A stretch of DNA of 17,952 bases from Chloroflexota bacterium (GCA_005883775.1 VBEU01000078.1:1-17952), one strand, 5' to 3'. Positions 1 to 7,016 are shown, counted from the stretch's first letter. A program made the numbers and translations. Notes: generated by a model not told the origin, from the letters alone.

Positions 1-532
1 GATCGACCTTCAGGCTCAGAACACCAACCGATCGCTTATCGCGCTTTGCAAGCGCGATCGCCTGGTCGAGCTGGACAAGGGCAAGGTCCCGTCCGGGCAG
101 GCCGGTCTCGCGGTCGATGAGACCAAGCGCACGCAGCTGCTGCCGTGCGTCGCGGAGGCTCATAAGTGACGTGCTGTCGGTGAACATCAGCACCAAAAAG
201 GTCTGACCGTTCGCCTCCACGCGGGAATACCGGAGCTCGACCCACTTGCCGTCGCGGATCTCGATGAGGGCGTCCGGCGCCTTGACGAGCTCGCCGATGT
301 TGCGCTCCGCCGCCTGCGCCAAGGACCACCCGGTGATGGCCGTCGCTGCGGCATTCCAGAAGACCAATTTCCCGTTCGGATCCAGAATCGCGATTCCGTC
401 CCGGGTACCAGACGCGATGAGCGCAGCTAAACCAACGCCCTCGGAAATGAACTCGGGCGGCAGGGCAACGCGGCCGCTCCGTGCTTGTGTCTCCTCGGTC
501 TCCGGGTCCACGACTCCGCGACTATGCGGCAT
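1..532 (-). CDS. PAS-GGDEF sensor / diguanylate cyclase-like protein (C-terminus beyond window)
   Basis: The gene reads leftwards off the window; 177 residues are visible. Residues about 34-120 look like a PAS sensor domain: a segment DGIAILDPNGKLVFWNAAA, then an ITGWS motif, then a strand ending in MFTDST. A short linker (about 121-136) leads into the sequence LGLIDRETGLPGRDL (136-150) and an alternating hydrophobic strand VGVLSLKVD (169-177). This matches the start of GGDEF domains (D-x-x-T-G-L-P-x-R, then L-D-x-D). The GG(D/E)EF active site lies outside the window, so cyclase activity cannot be judged. In the family, such proteins make cyclic di-GMP in response to a signal sensed by PAS, in the cytoplasm. 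The start is taken as the ATG at 532; no strong Shine-Dalgarno is visible, so an upstream start is possible. It is divergent from the next gene. Confidence 0.8.
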   Translation of the reverse strand, partial: MPHSRGVVDPETEETQARSGRVALPPEFISEGVGLAALIASGTRDGIAILDPNGKLVFWNAAATAITGWSLAQAAERNIGELVKAPDALIEIRDGKWVELRYSRVEANGQTFLVLMFTDSTSLMSLRDARQQLRALGLIDRETGLPGRDLALVQLDQAIALAKRDKRSVGVLSLKVD

Positions 533-598
533 CGCGAATACCGAAGGGCGCTTCAGGCGGGGCTCGGCCACATTTTGCCTAGTCGGTTTGGCGGATGC

Positions 599-614
599 CG
601 GACGGCTTCGTCCG
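599..614. other. Short perfect hairpin in the divergent intergenic region
   Basis: CGGACG and CGTCCG form a perfect 6-bp stem around a GCTT loop. It lies in the 109-base gap between the divergent PAS-GGDEF gene and the small gene starting at 642. It may be a leader hairpin or a dyad operator. No convincing -35/-10 pair is visible in the gap on either strand. Confidence 0.35.
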
Positions 615-641
615 ACGTAAGTTCTACCGGGGGTGGTTGGG

Positions 642-929
642 ATGGTCAGTTGGCGTATGCCCGATGGGACCGAGATCGTGTGCGTCGGTATCCCTGTCGA
701 GGCCGAGAAGCTTCGCGAGTTCGTGGTGCGGTTCATGGGGGCGGCCGGCGCGGGCTGGAACGCGACTCGATGGAGCGAGACCCTGTTCGGATCGGCATTC
801 GAGGAGCGCTTCGGCGAAAAGGTCGTCGTTCATCACGAAGACAGCCCAGACGGCCGGCGGATGTTCGCGATCCGGCGCCTTCCGAATGAGGACTCAGGAT
901 CGTTCGCTCTCGCGCCTTCGACCGCGTAG
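642..929 (+). CDS. Small hypothetical protein (95 aa)
   Basis: A 95-residue reading frame with strong G/C bias at third codon positions and an even, globular, partly acidic composition, which argues that it is real. I do not recognise a family. No signal peptide, membrane segment or cysteine cluster is visible; the chain alternates short strands (TEIVCVGIPV, KVVVHHED, MFAIRRL) with one amphipathic helix (EAEKLREFVVRFMG). The ATG at 642 follows a G-rich GGGGGTGG stretch with usable spacing. An in-frame GTG at 633 would add three residues. It ends 39 bases before the AAA ATPase gene on the same strand and could be co-transcribed with it. Its role is unknown. Confidence 0.6.
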   Translation: MVSWRMPDGTEIVCVGIPVEAEKLREFVVRFMGAAGAGWNATRWSETLFGSAFEERFGEKVVVHHEDSPDGRRMFAIRRLPNEDSGSFALAPSTA

Positions 930-968
930 CGCGCGCTCGGTTGCACGACTGCTACTACTGTCGCGCCG

Positions 969-2459
969 ATGGATGAGCGCACGTCTCCGGAGGAGTTCGG
1001 ACTTCTCTTCAAGCGTTTTCTCGACGACATCGTCAATCGCGCGGAGGTCCCCGAAGGCCCGCTGCTGAAGCGCCTTCGCGAGCACCTCGGTGGCGAACCG
1101 ACGCGCATGCCGGTGATCTCCGAGGAGGTCCAGCGCTTCGAACAGCCGAACCTCCAGGTCGCGATGGACGCGTATCTCGAGCAAGCTGGCCACAGCGCGG
1201 AGCTCATCGGACTCGCGGCGGAGAACAAGCGCAACTGGGGTCTCGGGCTCTCTGATTTCGTCAGCCGCGGCACGTCGCCGTACAGCCTCCGCCTCGCCGA
1301 GGGTCCCGTCGACTGGGTGAACTTCCACCTCGACGGCGACCGCGTCCTCCCGGTCGTCCAGTTCGGCCTCTATCTCGTGAAGGTGAACGGGGCGCCGCTC
1401 ATCGCGTTCGTGAGCGGTCCCAACGAGAACATGGGGCCGCGGGGCGGCCGCGCGCGCATCGAGGTGATGGCGCCGGAAAAGGCGGTGGCGCAGGCGTTTC
1501 TGAAGGACGTCACCGCGCTCATGCGCGAGCGGAATGTGTATCGCGGCAAGATCGTGTCGCTCGAGCCGCAGCAGTTCGGCTTCGGGCCGCAGACGATCAT
1601 CACCTTCCACCGGCTCCCCAAGGTGACCCGTGACGACGTCATCCTTCCGAGTGGCGTGCTCGATCGCATCGACCGCCACGCGATCGCGTTCAGCGAGCAC
1701 GCCGGCCAGCTCATCGCCTCGGGGCGCCCGGTCAAACGCGGTCTCTTGCTCTATGGATCGCCCGGGACGGGAAAGACGTTGACCATCATGTATCTCGCCG
1801 GCCGCATGCAGGGCCGGACCGTTCTACTCACCACCGGTCGGGGACTCGGGATGATCACGGCGGTGACGCAGATGGCCCGGATCCTCGCGCCCAGCACGGT
1901 GGTGGTCGAAGACGTCGACCTCATCGCCCAGGAGCGCGGCATGCCGGGCGTGCAGACGCAGCCGCTCCTCTTCGAGCTCCTGAACGAGATGGATGGACTC
2001 CGCGACGACCTGGACATCCTCTTCGTCCTAACCACGAACCGCCCCGACATCCTCGAACCGGCGCTCGCGGCGCGGCCGGGCCGAGTCGACCTCGCGATAC
2101 CGCTGCCTCTGCCCGACGCCGACGCGCGCCGCCGGCTGTTCGCCCTTTACGCACGCGGCCTGGACTTCAAGGTGACCGACCTCGACAAGTTCATCGTCCG
2201 GACCGAAGGTGCGAGCCCGGCGTACATCGAGGAGCTGCTACGCAAAGCCGCCGTGTTCGGCGCGATCGAGGCTGACGGCGCATCCAAGGCGGTTCGCGTC
2301 ACCGACAAACATGTCGACCAGGCGATGGACGAGCTCACCGAAGGAGGTCGGCTCGCCGAGCGGATCGCCGGGTTCACGCGTCCGGGCGACGAGGGACCGC
2401 CGCCAGGCCCGATGGGACCGAGCGGCTATCCCACGACGGTCGTGCGGAGGTTCAGCTAG
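969..2459 (+). CDS. AAA-family ATPase, BCS1-like, with unfamiliar N-terminal domain
   Basis: A 496-residue protein. Residues 1 to about 220 form an N-terminal domain I cannot assign. The C-terminal half is a classical AAA module: Walker A GSPGTGKT (263-270), Walker B VVVEDVD (311-317), sensor-1 region TTNRPD (355-360) and the second region of homology ARPGRVD (368-374) with R369 and R372 as candidate arginine fingers. A small helical lid follows (about 385-460), then a proline/glycine-rich tail. The Walker B order is E-D rather than D-E, as in the BCS1-type AAA branch (LEDID), not in FtsH or p97. The family uses ATP hydrolysis to remodel or translocate proteins; the substrate here is unknown. 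No membrane segment is visible, so the protein is probably cytoplasmic. The ATG at 969 has no clear Shine-Dalgarno. The TAG stop overlaps the TAG of the convergent comB-like gene. Confidence 0.88.
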   Translation: MDERTSPEEFGLLFKRFLDDIVNRAEVPEGPLLKRLREHLGGEPTRMPVISEEVQRFEQPNLQVAMDAYLEQAGHSAELIGLAAENKRNWGLGLSDFVSRGTSPYSLRLAEGPVDWVNFHLDGDRVLPVVQFGLYLVKVNGAPLIAFVSGPNENMGPRGGRARIEVMAPEKAVAQAFLKDVTALMRERNVYRGKIVSLEPQQFGFGPQTIITFHRLPKVTRDDVILPSGVLDRIDRHAIAFSEHAGQLIASGRPVKRGLLLYGSPGTGKTLTIMYLAGRMQGRTVLLTTGRGLGMITAVTQMARILAPSTVVVEDVDLIAQERGMPGVQTQPLLFELLNEMDGLRDDLDILFVLTTNRPDILEPALAARPGRVDLAIPLPLPDADARRRLFALYARGLDFKVTDLDKFIVRTEGASPAYIEELLRKAAVFGAIEADGASKAVRVTDKHVDQAMDELTEGGRLAERIAGFTRPGDEGPPPGPMGPSGYPTTVVRRFS

Positions 2460-3109
2460 ACGTACTCCGGGCGCGCGATCAGGAGACCGTTCTCGCGTGA
2501 GACCGGCAGCGCGAACGTGAAACGGTCGGCCTCGAGCGCGAGCTCGGCGTCGCGTCGCGGGAACCATTCGGGCCACGCTTCGAAGAGCTTGACCGGTGGC
2601 ATCGATGGGCGCTCGTCGCGCAGTGCCGCTGCGAGGTAACGCGCGCACGCGAGATCCTCGTCCGCGTCCTCGATGGCGTTTTGCCCCATCGCGACGATCG
2701 TCACTTCCTCGGCGTACTCGCGCAGAAATCGCACGGTCGCCGCCGCGATCACGAAGCTTCCCAGCACGATCCCGTGCGCGCCACTCGCAGCGACGACGCC
2801 CTGCGTCCCCGAGCTCGTACGCTGCACAACGCGCCGGCCGCCGAGGTCGAGGCGCTCGATGGCGGACGGCGAGTTGCCGATATCGAATCCCGGGATCGGA
2901 CGGCCATCGATCTCGCCGGTGAGAAAGAGTCCCGGATCCGCGCGCTTCATCGCGAGCGCTTGCTCGTGATCGTTGACGAGCACGATCTCGCGAGCACCGG
3001 CCGCGATGCAAAACGCGGCGGTCGTGAACGCGCGGAACACATCGACGATCACCACGTGACCGGTGGCGGTTCGCGCGCCCTCGAGAAGCGAGGTGACCCG
3101 GACGTTCAG
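2456..3109 (-). CDS. comB: ComB-like 2-phosphosulfolactate phosphatase family protein, CTG start
   Basis: A protein of 217 residues if translation starts at CTG 3109. Family hallmarks are visible: VDVFRAFTTA (22-31), GEIDGRPIPGFDIGNSP, then SSGTQGV, then MGQNAIEDADEDLACARYL. ComB hydrolyses 2-phosphosulfolactate to sulfolactate in the coenzyme M pathway of methanogens. Many bacteria without coenzyme M carry homologues whose substrate is unclear, so the substrate here is uncertain. No ATG, GTG or TTG occurs in frame close upstream. CTG overlaps the TGA of the preceding oxidoreductase gene (CTGA, 3106-3109) and gives the usual spacing of about 20 residues before the VDVFRA motif. The next downstream in-frame GTG would remove the first strand. 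It is the last gene of the MBL-oxidoreductase-comB operon. Family assignment is firm; start and substrate are less sure. Confidence 0.82.
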   Translation of the reverse strand: MNVRVTSLLEGARTATGHVVIVDVFRAFTTAAFCIAAGAREIVLVNDHEQALAMKRADPGLFLTGEIDGRPIPGFDIGNSPSAIERLDLGGRRVVQRTSSGTQGVVAASGAHGIVLGSFVIAAATVRFLREYAEEVTIVAMGQNAIEDADEDLACARYLAAALRDERPSMPPVKLFEAWPEWFPRRDAELALEADRFTFALPVSRENGLLIARPEYV

Positions 3110-4308
3110 AGCACGGCCGCTTTGAATGGACGGCGTCCGGTCTGGAATCGCTCGAGGGAAAGATCCCGGATGTCGATCGAGCGCGCGCGGCCGTCGAGCA
3201 TCTCCTCGACGACCAGCTGTGCCGTCGCCGGCGCGTGCATGAAGCCGTGGCCGCTGAAGCCGGCCGCGATGTACAAGCCGGCCACACCGGGCACCGCACC
3301 CACGATCGGATGATCGTCGGGCGTCATCTCGTAGTAGCAGGACCACGAGTCGACGATCTCTAAGCGAGCGAAGGCCGGATGGCGCCAGGCGGCGCGGGCG
3401 CGCAGCCATGGCTCGAGTGACGGCGGGACCTCGAGAGGCGCGAAATCGCCGGGAAACGCCGTCGGCGCGCCGACAGGTCCTTTCTCTTCCTTGCCGTCCG
3501 TGGTGATGTTGGGCATGGCGAAGCGCTGCGCGGCACCCTTCGGACGGAAATGGAACCCCGACTCCCACTCGATCGTGAGCGGGACGCGAGCAAGCTCCGG
3601 CACGGGACCGGACTGCATGATCGAGCGGCGGTAGGGCCAGATCGGGACCGGCACCGCCGCGGTCGCGGCGAGCGCGGCGGTCCAGCAGCCGGTCGCGATG
3701 AGCACACGGTCGGCACCGACGTCGCCGCTCGCAGTCCGAACGCCGGTGACGCGGTCGCCCTCGCGTAATAGGGACTCGACCGCGACCCCTTCACGAAACG
3801 ACGCGCCGTCGAGCTGCGCGGCGGCAGCGAATCCGGCCAGCGCCCCGAGCGGGTCGCCGTACCCGTCGCGCGCACCGAATCTACCGCCGAAGACGTCGTC
3901 CGTACGGATCCCGGGAACGAGCTCCGCGATCTCGACGCGACTCACCATGCGCACCGCGGCGCGCATGCGCTCGTACAGGGGCATCGGCTCACGGAGCTGC
4001 GCGACACCCTCCTCGGTGTTGGCGATGAAGAGGTAGCCGCGCTCCTCGAAATCGTGTCGCGAGCCGGTGCGGTCCTCGAAGTTGCGCCAGAACGCGGTCG
4101 CGAGCTGCGACATCCGGATATCGAGCTCGTCGACGAACTGATGACGGATACCGCCGAGTCCGCCCTTGGTCGTCCCCGAGCCGAGCTTGTCGCGCTCGAG
4201 GACGAGGACGTCGCGCTCGCCGCGGTCGCAGAGAAAGTACGCCGAGGCGGCGCCCACGACGCCACCGCCGACGACGATCGTCGAAGCGGTCCGAGGAAGA
4301 TCGATCAG
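3106..4308 (-). CDS. FAD-dependent amine/amino-acid oxidoreductase (DAO superfamily, SoxB/DadA-like), CTG start
   Basis: A 400-residue protein from CTG 4308, the usual length for the family. The N-terminus carries the FAD-binding dinucleotide fold IVVGGGVVGAASAYF (GGG at 14-16), the acidic strand end VLVLERD and the motif GSGTTKGGLGGIR. The C-terminus has GLYIAAGFSGHGFMHAP, the second FAD contact typical of sarcosine oxidase beta, dimethylglycine dehydrogenase and D-amino-acid dehydrogenase relatives. The family oxidises the C-N bond of amines or N-methyl amino acids; the substrate cannot be read from sequence. No ATG, GTG or TTG lies in frame shortly before the FAD motif. CTG sits in CTGA, overlapping the stop of the MBL gene, and a GAGGTGG Shine-Dalgarno lies 4 bases upstream. 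No signal peptide is seen. Confidence 0.87.
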   Translation of the reverse strand: MIDLPRTASTIVVGGGVVGAASAYFLCDRGERDVLVLERDKLGSGTTKGGLGGIRHQFVDELDIRMSQLATAFWRNFEDRTGSRHDFEERGYLFIANTEEGVAQLREPMPLYERMRAAVRMVSRVEIAELVPGIRTDDVFGGRFGARDGYGDPLGALAGFAAAAQLDGASFREGVAVESLLREGDRVTGVRTASGDVGADRVLIATGCWTAALAATAAVPVPIWPYRRSIMQSGPVPELARVPLTIEWESGFHFRPKGAAQRFAMPNITTDGKEEKGPVGAPTAFPGDFAPLEVPPSLEPWLRARAAWRHPAFARLEIVDSWSCYYEMTPDDHPIVGAVPGVAGLYIAAGFSGHGFMHAPATAQLVVEEMLDGRARSIDIRDLSLERFQTGRRPFKAAVL

Positions 4309-5138
4309 CCATCCACCTCGTCGAACCGAAACTTGCCCTCGGCCTCGGAGATGCGGCCGAACCGCGGAAGATCGTGCGTGAAACCAACGATCCACCGCTC
4401 GTCGATCGCGCGCCGGAGGATCAGCTTCTTCGCGGCGAGCGTGTCGAGCGGAAAGAGGTCGAAGGCCGGGATCCACGGCAAGGGAAGGTGGTGGCGGTCG
4501 GGCATGAAGTCACTCGAGAAGAAGACCGTCGTGTCGCGATCGGCTATGCGTACCGTTTGCGTGCCGCGAGTGTGGCCCTGCACGCGGTCCAGGCGCACGC
4601 CGGGGATGATCTCGACGGATTCGTCGATGAGCTCGAGCTTGCCCGCGGCCTCGAGGGGCGCGTAGTCGTCGGGGAGATAGCTGCCGCGGCTTCGCTCGTT
4701 TGGCGCGATCGCGTCCTCCCACTCGCGGCGCTGGAACACGTAGCTCGCGCGCGGGAAGGTCGGAACGATCCGACCATCGTCGCGATAGGTGTTGCCCCCG
4801 GAGTGGTCGAAATGCAGGTGCGTGTTTATGACCAACGTCACGTCCGCCGGACGCACGCCGAGCGTTTTCAGCTCGTCGAGAAGGCGCGGCGGATCCTGGA
4901 TCCCAAATATTTCCTTCTGCCGGTCGGTGAGCTTCGGGCCGGCCCCGGTCTCCACGACCACCACGTTGTCGGCGTCGCGGATGAGCAGGCAGTTCATGTC
5001 CATCGTCACGCGATTGCGGTCGTCGGCCTTCTTCTGCCGCTCCCACAGCACCTTGGGAACGATCCCGAACATCGCTCCGCCATCGAGGCGAAACAGCCCG
5101 TCGCTGAAGATCCGAACGTCGAAACGACCGACGCGCAC
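4305..5138 (-). CDS. MBL-fold metallo-hydrolase (complete)
   Basis: A 277-residue metallo-beta-lactamase-fold protein. The metal-binding signature is NTHLHFDHSGG, giving H107, H109, D111 and H112. Further expected ligands are H189 (VQGHTRG), D210 (FFSSDFMP) and H255 (GFTHD). All ligands of a two-metal site are therefore present. Family members include quorum-quenching lactonases, glyoxalase II-like hydrolases and others; the insert around FGIVPKVLWERQKKAD is typical of AHL-lactonase-like bacterial members, but the substrate is not determinable. The start is GTG 5138. It is the first gene of a three-gene minus-strand operon and overlaps the oxidoreductase by CTGA. Only 21 bases separate it from the divergent GNAT gene, so the promoters must overlap the coding sequence. 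No signal peptide is visible. Confidence 0.9.
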   Translation of the reverse strand: MRVGRFDVRIFSDGLFRLDGGAMFGIVPKVLWERQKKADDRNRVTMDMNCLLIRDADNVVVVETGAGPKLTDRQKEIFGIQDPPRLLDELKTLGVRPADVTLVINTHLHFDHSGGNTYRDDGRIVPTFPRASYVFQRREWEDAIAPNERSRGSYLPDDYAPLEAAGKLELIDESVEIIPGVRLDRVQGHTRGTQTVRIADRDTTVFFSSDFMPDRHHLPLPWIPAFDLFPLDTLAAKKLILRRAIDERWIVGFTHDLPRFGRISEAEGKFRFDEVDG

Positions 5139-5159
5139 GAAGCGTCAGTATGGGCGGCA

Positions 5160-5576
5160 GTGGAGATCCGCGATCTTCGACCGAGCGATGGCGGTGCGCT
5201 TCGCGCGCTCTGGCGCGCGTGCGGCATCCGCGATCGGCCGGGTGACGACGACGCATCGCTCGCCGCGATGGCGTCGCGCAACCCGGGACTGTGCATCGTC
5301 GGTGTTGAAGGCGATCGCATCGTCGCGTCCGCGCTCGCCGGATTCGACGGCCGTCGCGGCTGGCTGTATCACGTCGCGACCCATCCCGATGCGCGGCGGC
5401 GCGGCATCGCGACGCGCCTCGTGCGAACGATCGAGGACCGTCTCCGCGCGATGGGCTGCAGGAAGCTCAACCTCATCGTCTGGGAGGGCGAGGAGGACGC
5501 GATGGCCTTCTGGACCGGCATCGGCTACTACCGCGAAAAGACCGTCGAGTTCGCGAAGGAGCTCATCGCAAAGTGA
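5160..5576 (+). CDS. GNAT-family acetyltransferase (YpeA-like)
   Basis: A 138-residue single-domain GNAT protein. The start EIRDLRPSDGGALRALW, the strand GRRGWLYHVATHP, the acetyl-CoA pyrophosphate-binding loop DARRRGIATRLV and the C-terminal AMAFWTGIGYY all match E. coli YpeA-type acetyltransferases. These transfer acetyl from acetyl-CoA to an amino group; the substrate is unknown. The GTG at 5160 gives the canonical N-terminus. The ATG at 5149-5151 is out of frame. The gene ends in TGA at 5574-5576, overlapping the GTG start of the methyltransferase (GTGA), which suggests translational coupling. Confidence 0.85.
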   Translation: MEIRDLRPSDGGALRALWRACGIRDRPGDDDASLAAMASRNPGLCIVGVEGDRIVASALAGFDGRRGWLYHVATHPDARRRGIATRLVRTIEDRLRAMGCRKLNLIVWEGEEDAMAFWTGIGYYREKTVEFAKELIAK

Positions 5577-6157
5577 GCGGGATCGAGCCGGTCCAGAAGC
5601 AGTTCGGCCGTACCGCGGCCGCGTATGTCGAGAGCGCGAGCCACGCTCGCGGCGAGGATCTCGACCGCATCGTCGCGCTCGCGACCGAACACGGCGGTGA
5701 GCGCATCGTCGACGTGGGCACAGGCGTCGGTCACACCCTTCGGCGCGTCGCGCCGCAGTTTCGCAGCGCGGTCGGTGTGGACGCGACGCGCGAGATGCTC
5801 GAGGCCGGAGTCGGGGTCCTGGGTCGCGCTGGCGTAACCAACGCGCTACTCGTTCAGGCCGACGCGACCGCCCTGCCGATCGCGTCGCGGTCCACGGACG
5901 TGGTGACATCGCGCCTCGCCGCGCATCACTTCGTCGATGCGGCGCGCTCCTTCCGCCAGATCGCTCGCATCCTTCGGCCCGGCGGGCTGTTCGTGCTCGT
6001 CGACAATTTCGCGCCCGATGATCCCGACCTTGCGCGCTTCATCAACGAGATCGAAACGCTGCGCGATGCATCGCACGTACGCAATCACACTGCGGGGGGG
6101 TCACGGAGAACTGGCTTGAGCGCTCGCAAACAGCGCCGGATCGCGCCGCGGAAGTGA
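5573..6157 (+). CDS. Class I SAM-dependent methyltransferase (UbiE/YcgJ-like), C-terminus out of frame
   Basis: The readable frame gives 194 residues. Residues 1-173 are a normal Rossmann-type methyltransferase: SAM-binding motif I IVDVGTGVG (45-53), acidic motif II GVDATREM (D70), QADATALP (96-102), RLAAHHF (114-120), motif IV ILRPGG (133-138) and VDNFAPDDPDL, then INEIETLRDASHVRNHT. This is close to the B. subtilis YcgJ type. After T173 the sequence stops resembling the family. A run of seven G (6094-6100) is followed in the minus-one frame by a recognisable family C-terminus (see 6100-6258). Relatives also have about 20-25 residues (an EW..LLEEAGF-type helix) between these two parts, which I cannot find in any frame. 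The gene is thus probably broken by a deletion of 3n+1 bases, or read by frameshifting. The start is GTG 5573, overlapping the preceding TGA. Confidence 0.78.
   Translation: MSGIEPVQKQFGRTAAAYVESASHARGEDLDRIVALATEHGGERIVDVGTGVGHTLRRVAPQFRSAVGVDATREMLEAGVGVLGRAGVTNALLVQADATALPIASRSTDVVTSRLAAHHFVDAARSFRQIARILRPGGLFVLVDNFAPDDPDLARFINEIETLRDASHVRNHTAGGSRRTGLSARKQRRIAPRK
6094..6100 (+). other. Seven-G run with slippery phasing at the methyltransferase frame break
   Basis: The bases GGGGGGG sit in the phase G GGG GGG relative to the upstream frame, the X XXY YYZ pattern used for minus-one ribosomal frameshifting. A minus-one slip here enters the frame that continues to 6258. The same run is a common site of indel mutation or assembly error. 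Confidence 0.5.
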
Positions 6158-6258
6158 GGCGACGGCTCGCGAGCGCGCCACCTTTGGCGATCGAGCGATT
6201 CCATATCACGCCGACAAGCTTCGCGGTCCACAAGATCATCCTCGTCGGACGCAGATGA
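6100..6258 (+). pseudogene. Displaced C-terminal part of the methyltransferase
   Basis: From 6100 the minus-one frame reads VTENWLERSQTAPD, then AAEVRRRLASAPP, and ends IILVGRR. This is the usual C-terminal arrangement of YcgJ-type methyltransferases (a D/E-W-L-x-R segment, a helix before APP, and a final strand). The frame stops at TGA 6256-6258, which overlaps the ATG of the next gene as ATGA. That overlap matches the style of neighbouring junctions, so this is very likely the ancestral end of the gene. Codon use is GC3-rich. Whether it is still translated depends on frameshifting at 6094-6100. Confidence 0.65.
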
Positions 6259-7016
6259 CGCTGGAGAATCTGCCCGTCGTGCGTGACGTTCCGAGCGTCA
6301 CCGCGGCGCAGATGGCCGAGGTCGATCGCCGCACCATCCATAACTTCGCGATCGGCGTCGACCTCCTCATGGAAAACGCCGCGCACCAGATCGCCCGCGC
6401 GGCGCGTCACGTGCTCGGTGGGCGCGTAGCGGGCAAGTGGGTATTCGGTTTGGTCGGGGCTGGTAACAACGGCGCCGATACCGTCGGCGCGCTCCGTCAT
6501 CTCGAGAACTGGGGAGCCACGTCTCAGGCAATCGTGGCCAGATCCCCCGAGGAGCGCCTTCGTGAGCCGCTCGAATCTCAGCTCACCCGTCTCATCCGAG
6601 TGACCGCCTCTCCGGATGTGGTGATCTGGGACGATGGCGGTCCCGAACCGCGCGAGTTCGGCCGTTCGCTGCTGATCCTGGACGGTCTCCTCGGCTACGG
6701 CGCGCGAGGCGCGCCACGCCGAACCGAGGCACAAGAGATCGTGGCGGCGAATGAATCCGGTGCGCCGATACTCGCCGTCGACATACCGTCCGGCGTCGAT
6801 CCGGACACGGGCGCCACCTCGGGAGTCGCGATCAGAGCCACGGCAACGGTCACGCTCGGCCTTCCGAAAGCCGGCCTGATGGCGCCCGCGGCCCGCGAGT
6901 TCGTGGGCGAGCTCCTCCTTGCGGATATCGGGATCCCGGTCCGTGCCTTTCACGCGATCGGGGTGAACACAAGCGAGCTCTTCGTCGACGGCGATCTCGT
7001 GAGAGTCGTGCGCTGA
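6255..7016 (+). CDS. nnrE: NAD(P)H-hydrate epimerase-like protein (YjeF N-terminal domain)
   Basis: A 253-residue protein covering the YjeF_N domain alone. Visible motifs are GAGNNGAD (68-75), LDGLLGYGA (142-150) in the place of the usual D-A-L-F-G-T-G, AVDIPSGVDPDTGATSG (174-190), then TVTLGLPKAGL and VGELLLADIGIP. The family interconverts R and S NAD(P)HX so that the dehydratase NnrD can repair the damaged cofactor; in many bacteria both are fused. Here no dehydratase domain is attached and none is in the window. The first motif deviates from the common GNNGGDG (A74, T76), near the substrate and metal site, so activity may be altered. The start ATG 6255 overlaps the TGA of the methyltransferase's shifted frame. 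Confidence 0.82.
   Translation: MTLENLPVVRDVPSVTAAQMAEVDRRTIHNFAIGVDLLMENAAHQIARAARHVLGGRVAGKWVFGLVGAGNNGADTVGALRHLENWGATSQAIVARSPEERLREPLESQLTRLIRVTASPDVVIWDDGGPEPREFGRSLLILDGLLGYGARGAPRRTEAQEIVAANESGAPILAVDIPSGVDPDTGATSGVAIRATATVTLGLPKAGLMAPAAREFVGELLLADIGIPVRAFHAIGVNTSELFVDGDLVRVVR

Noticed and set aside
930..968. Promoter between the small gene and the AAA ATPase
   Set aside because: TTGCAC and TACTAC-like hexamers occur but with spacing far too short to form a -35/-10 pair.
894..1700. 268-residue minus-strand frame opposite the AAA ATPase
   Set aside because: It is an antisense shadow; the plus strand carries Walker motifs and correct codon bias.
4374..5159. 400-residue plus-strand frame ending with the GNAT gene
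   Set aside because: Its first 260 residues lie opposite the MBL gene and have antisense composition; only the part from 5160 is family-like.
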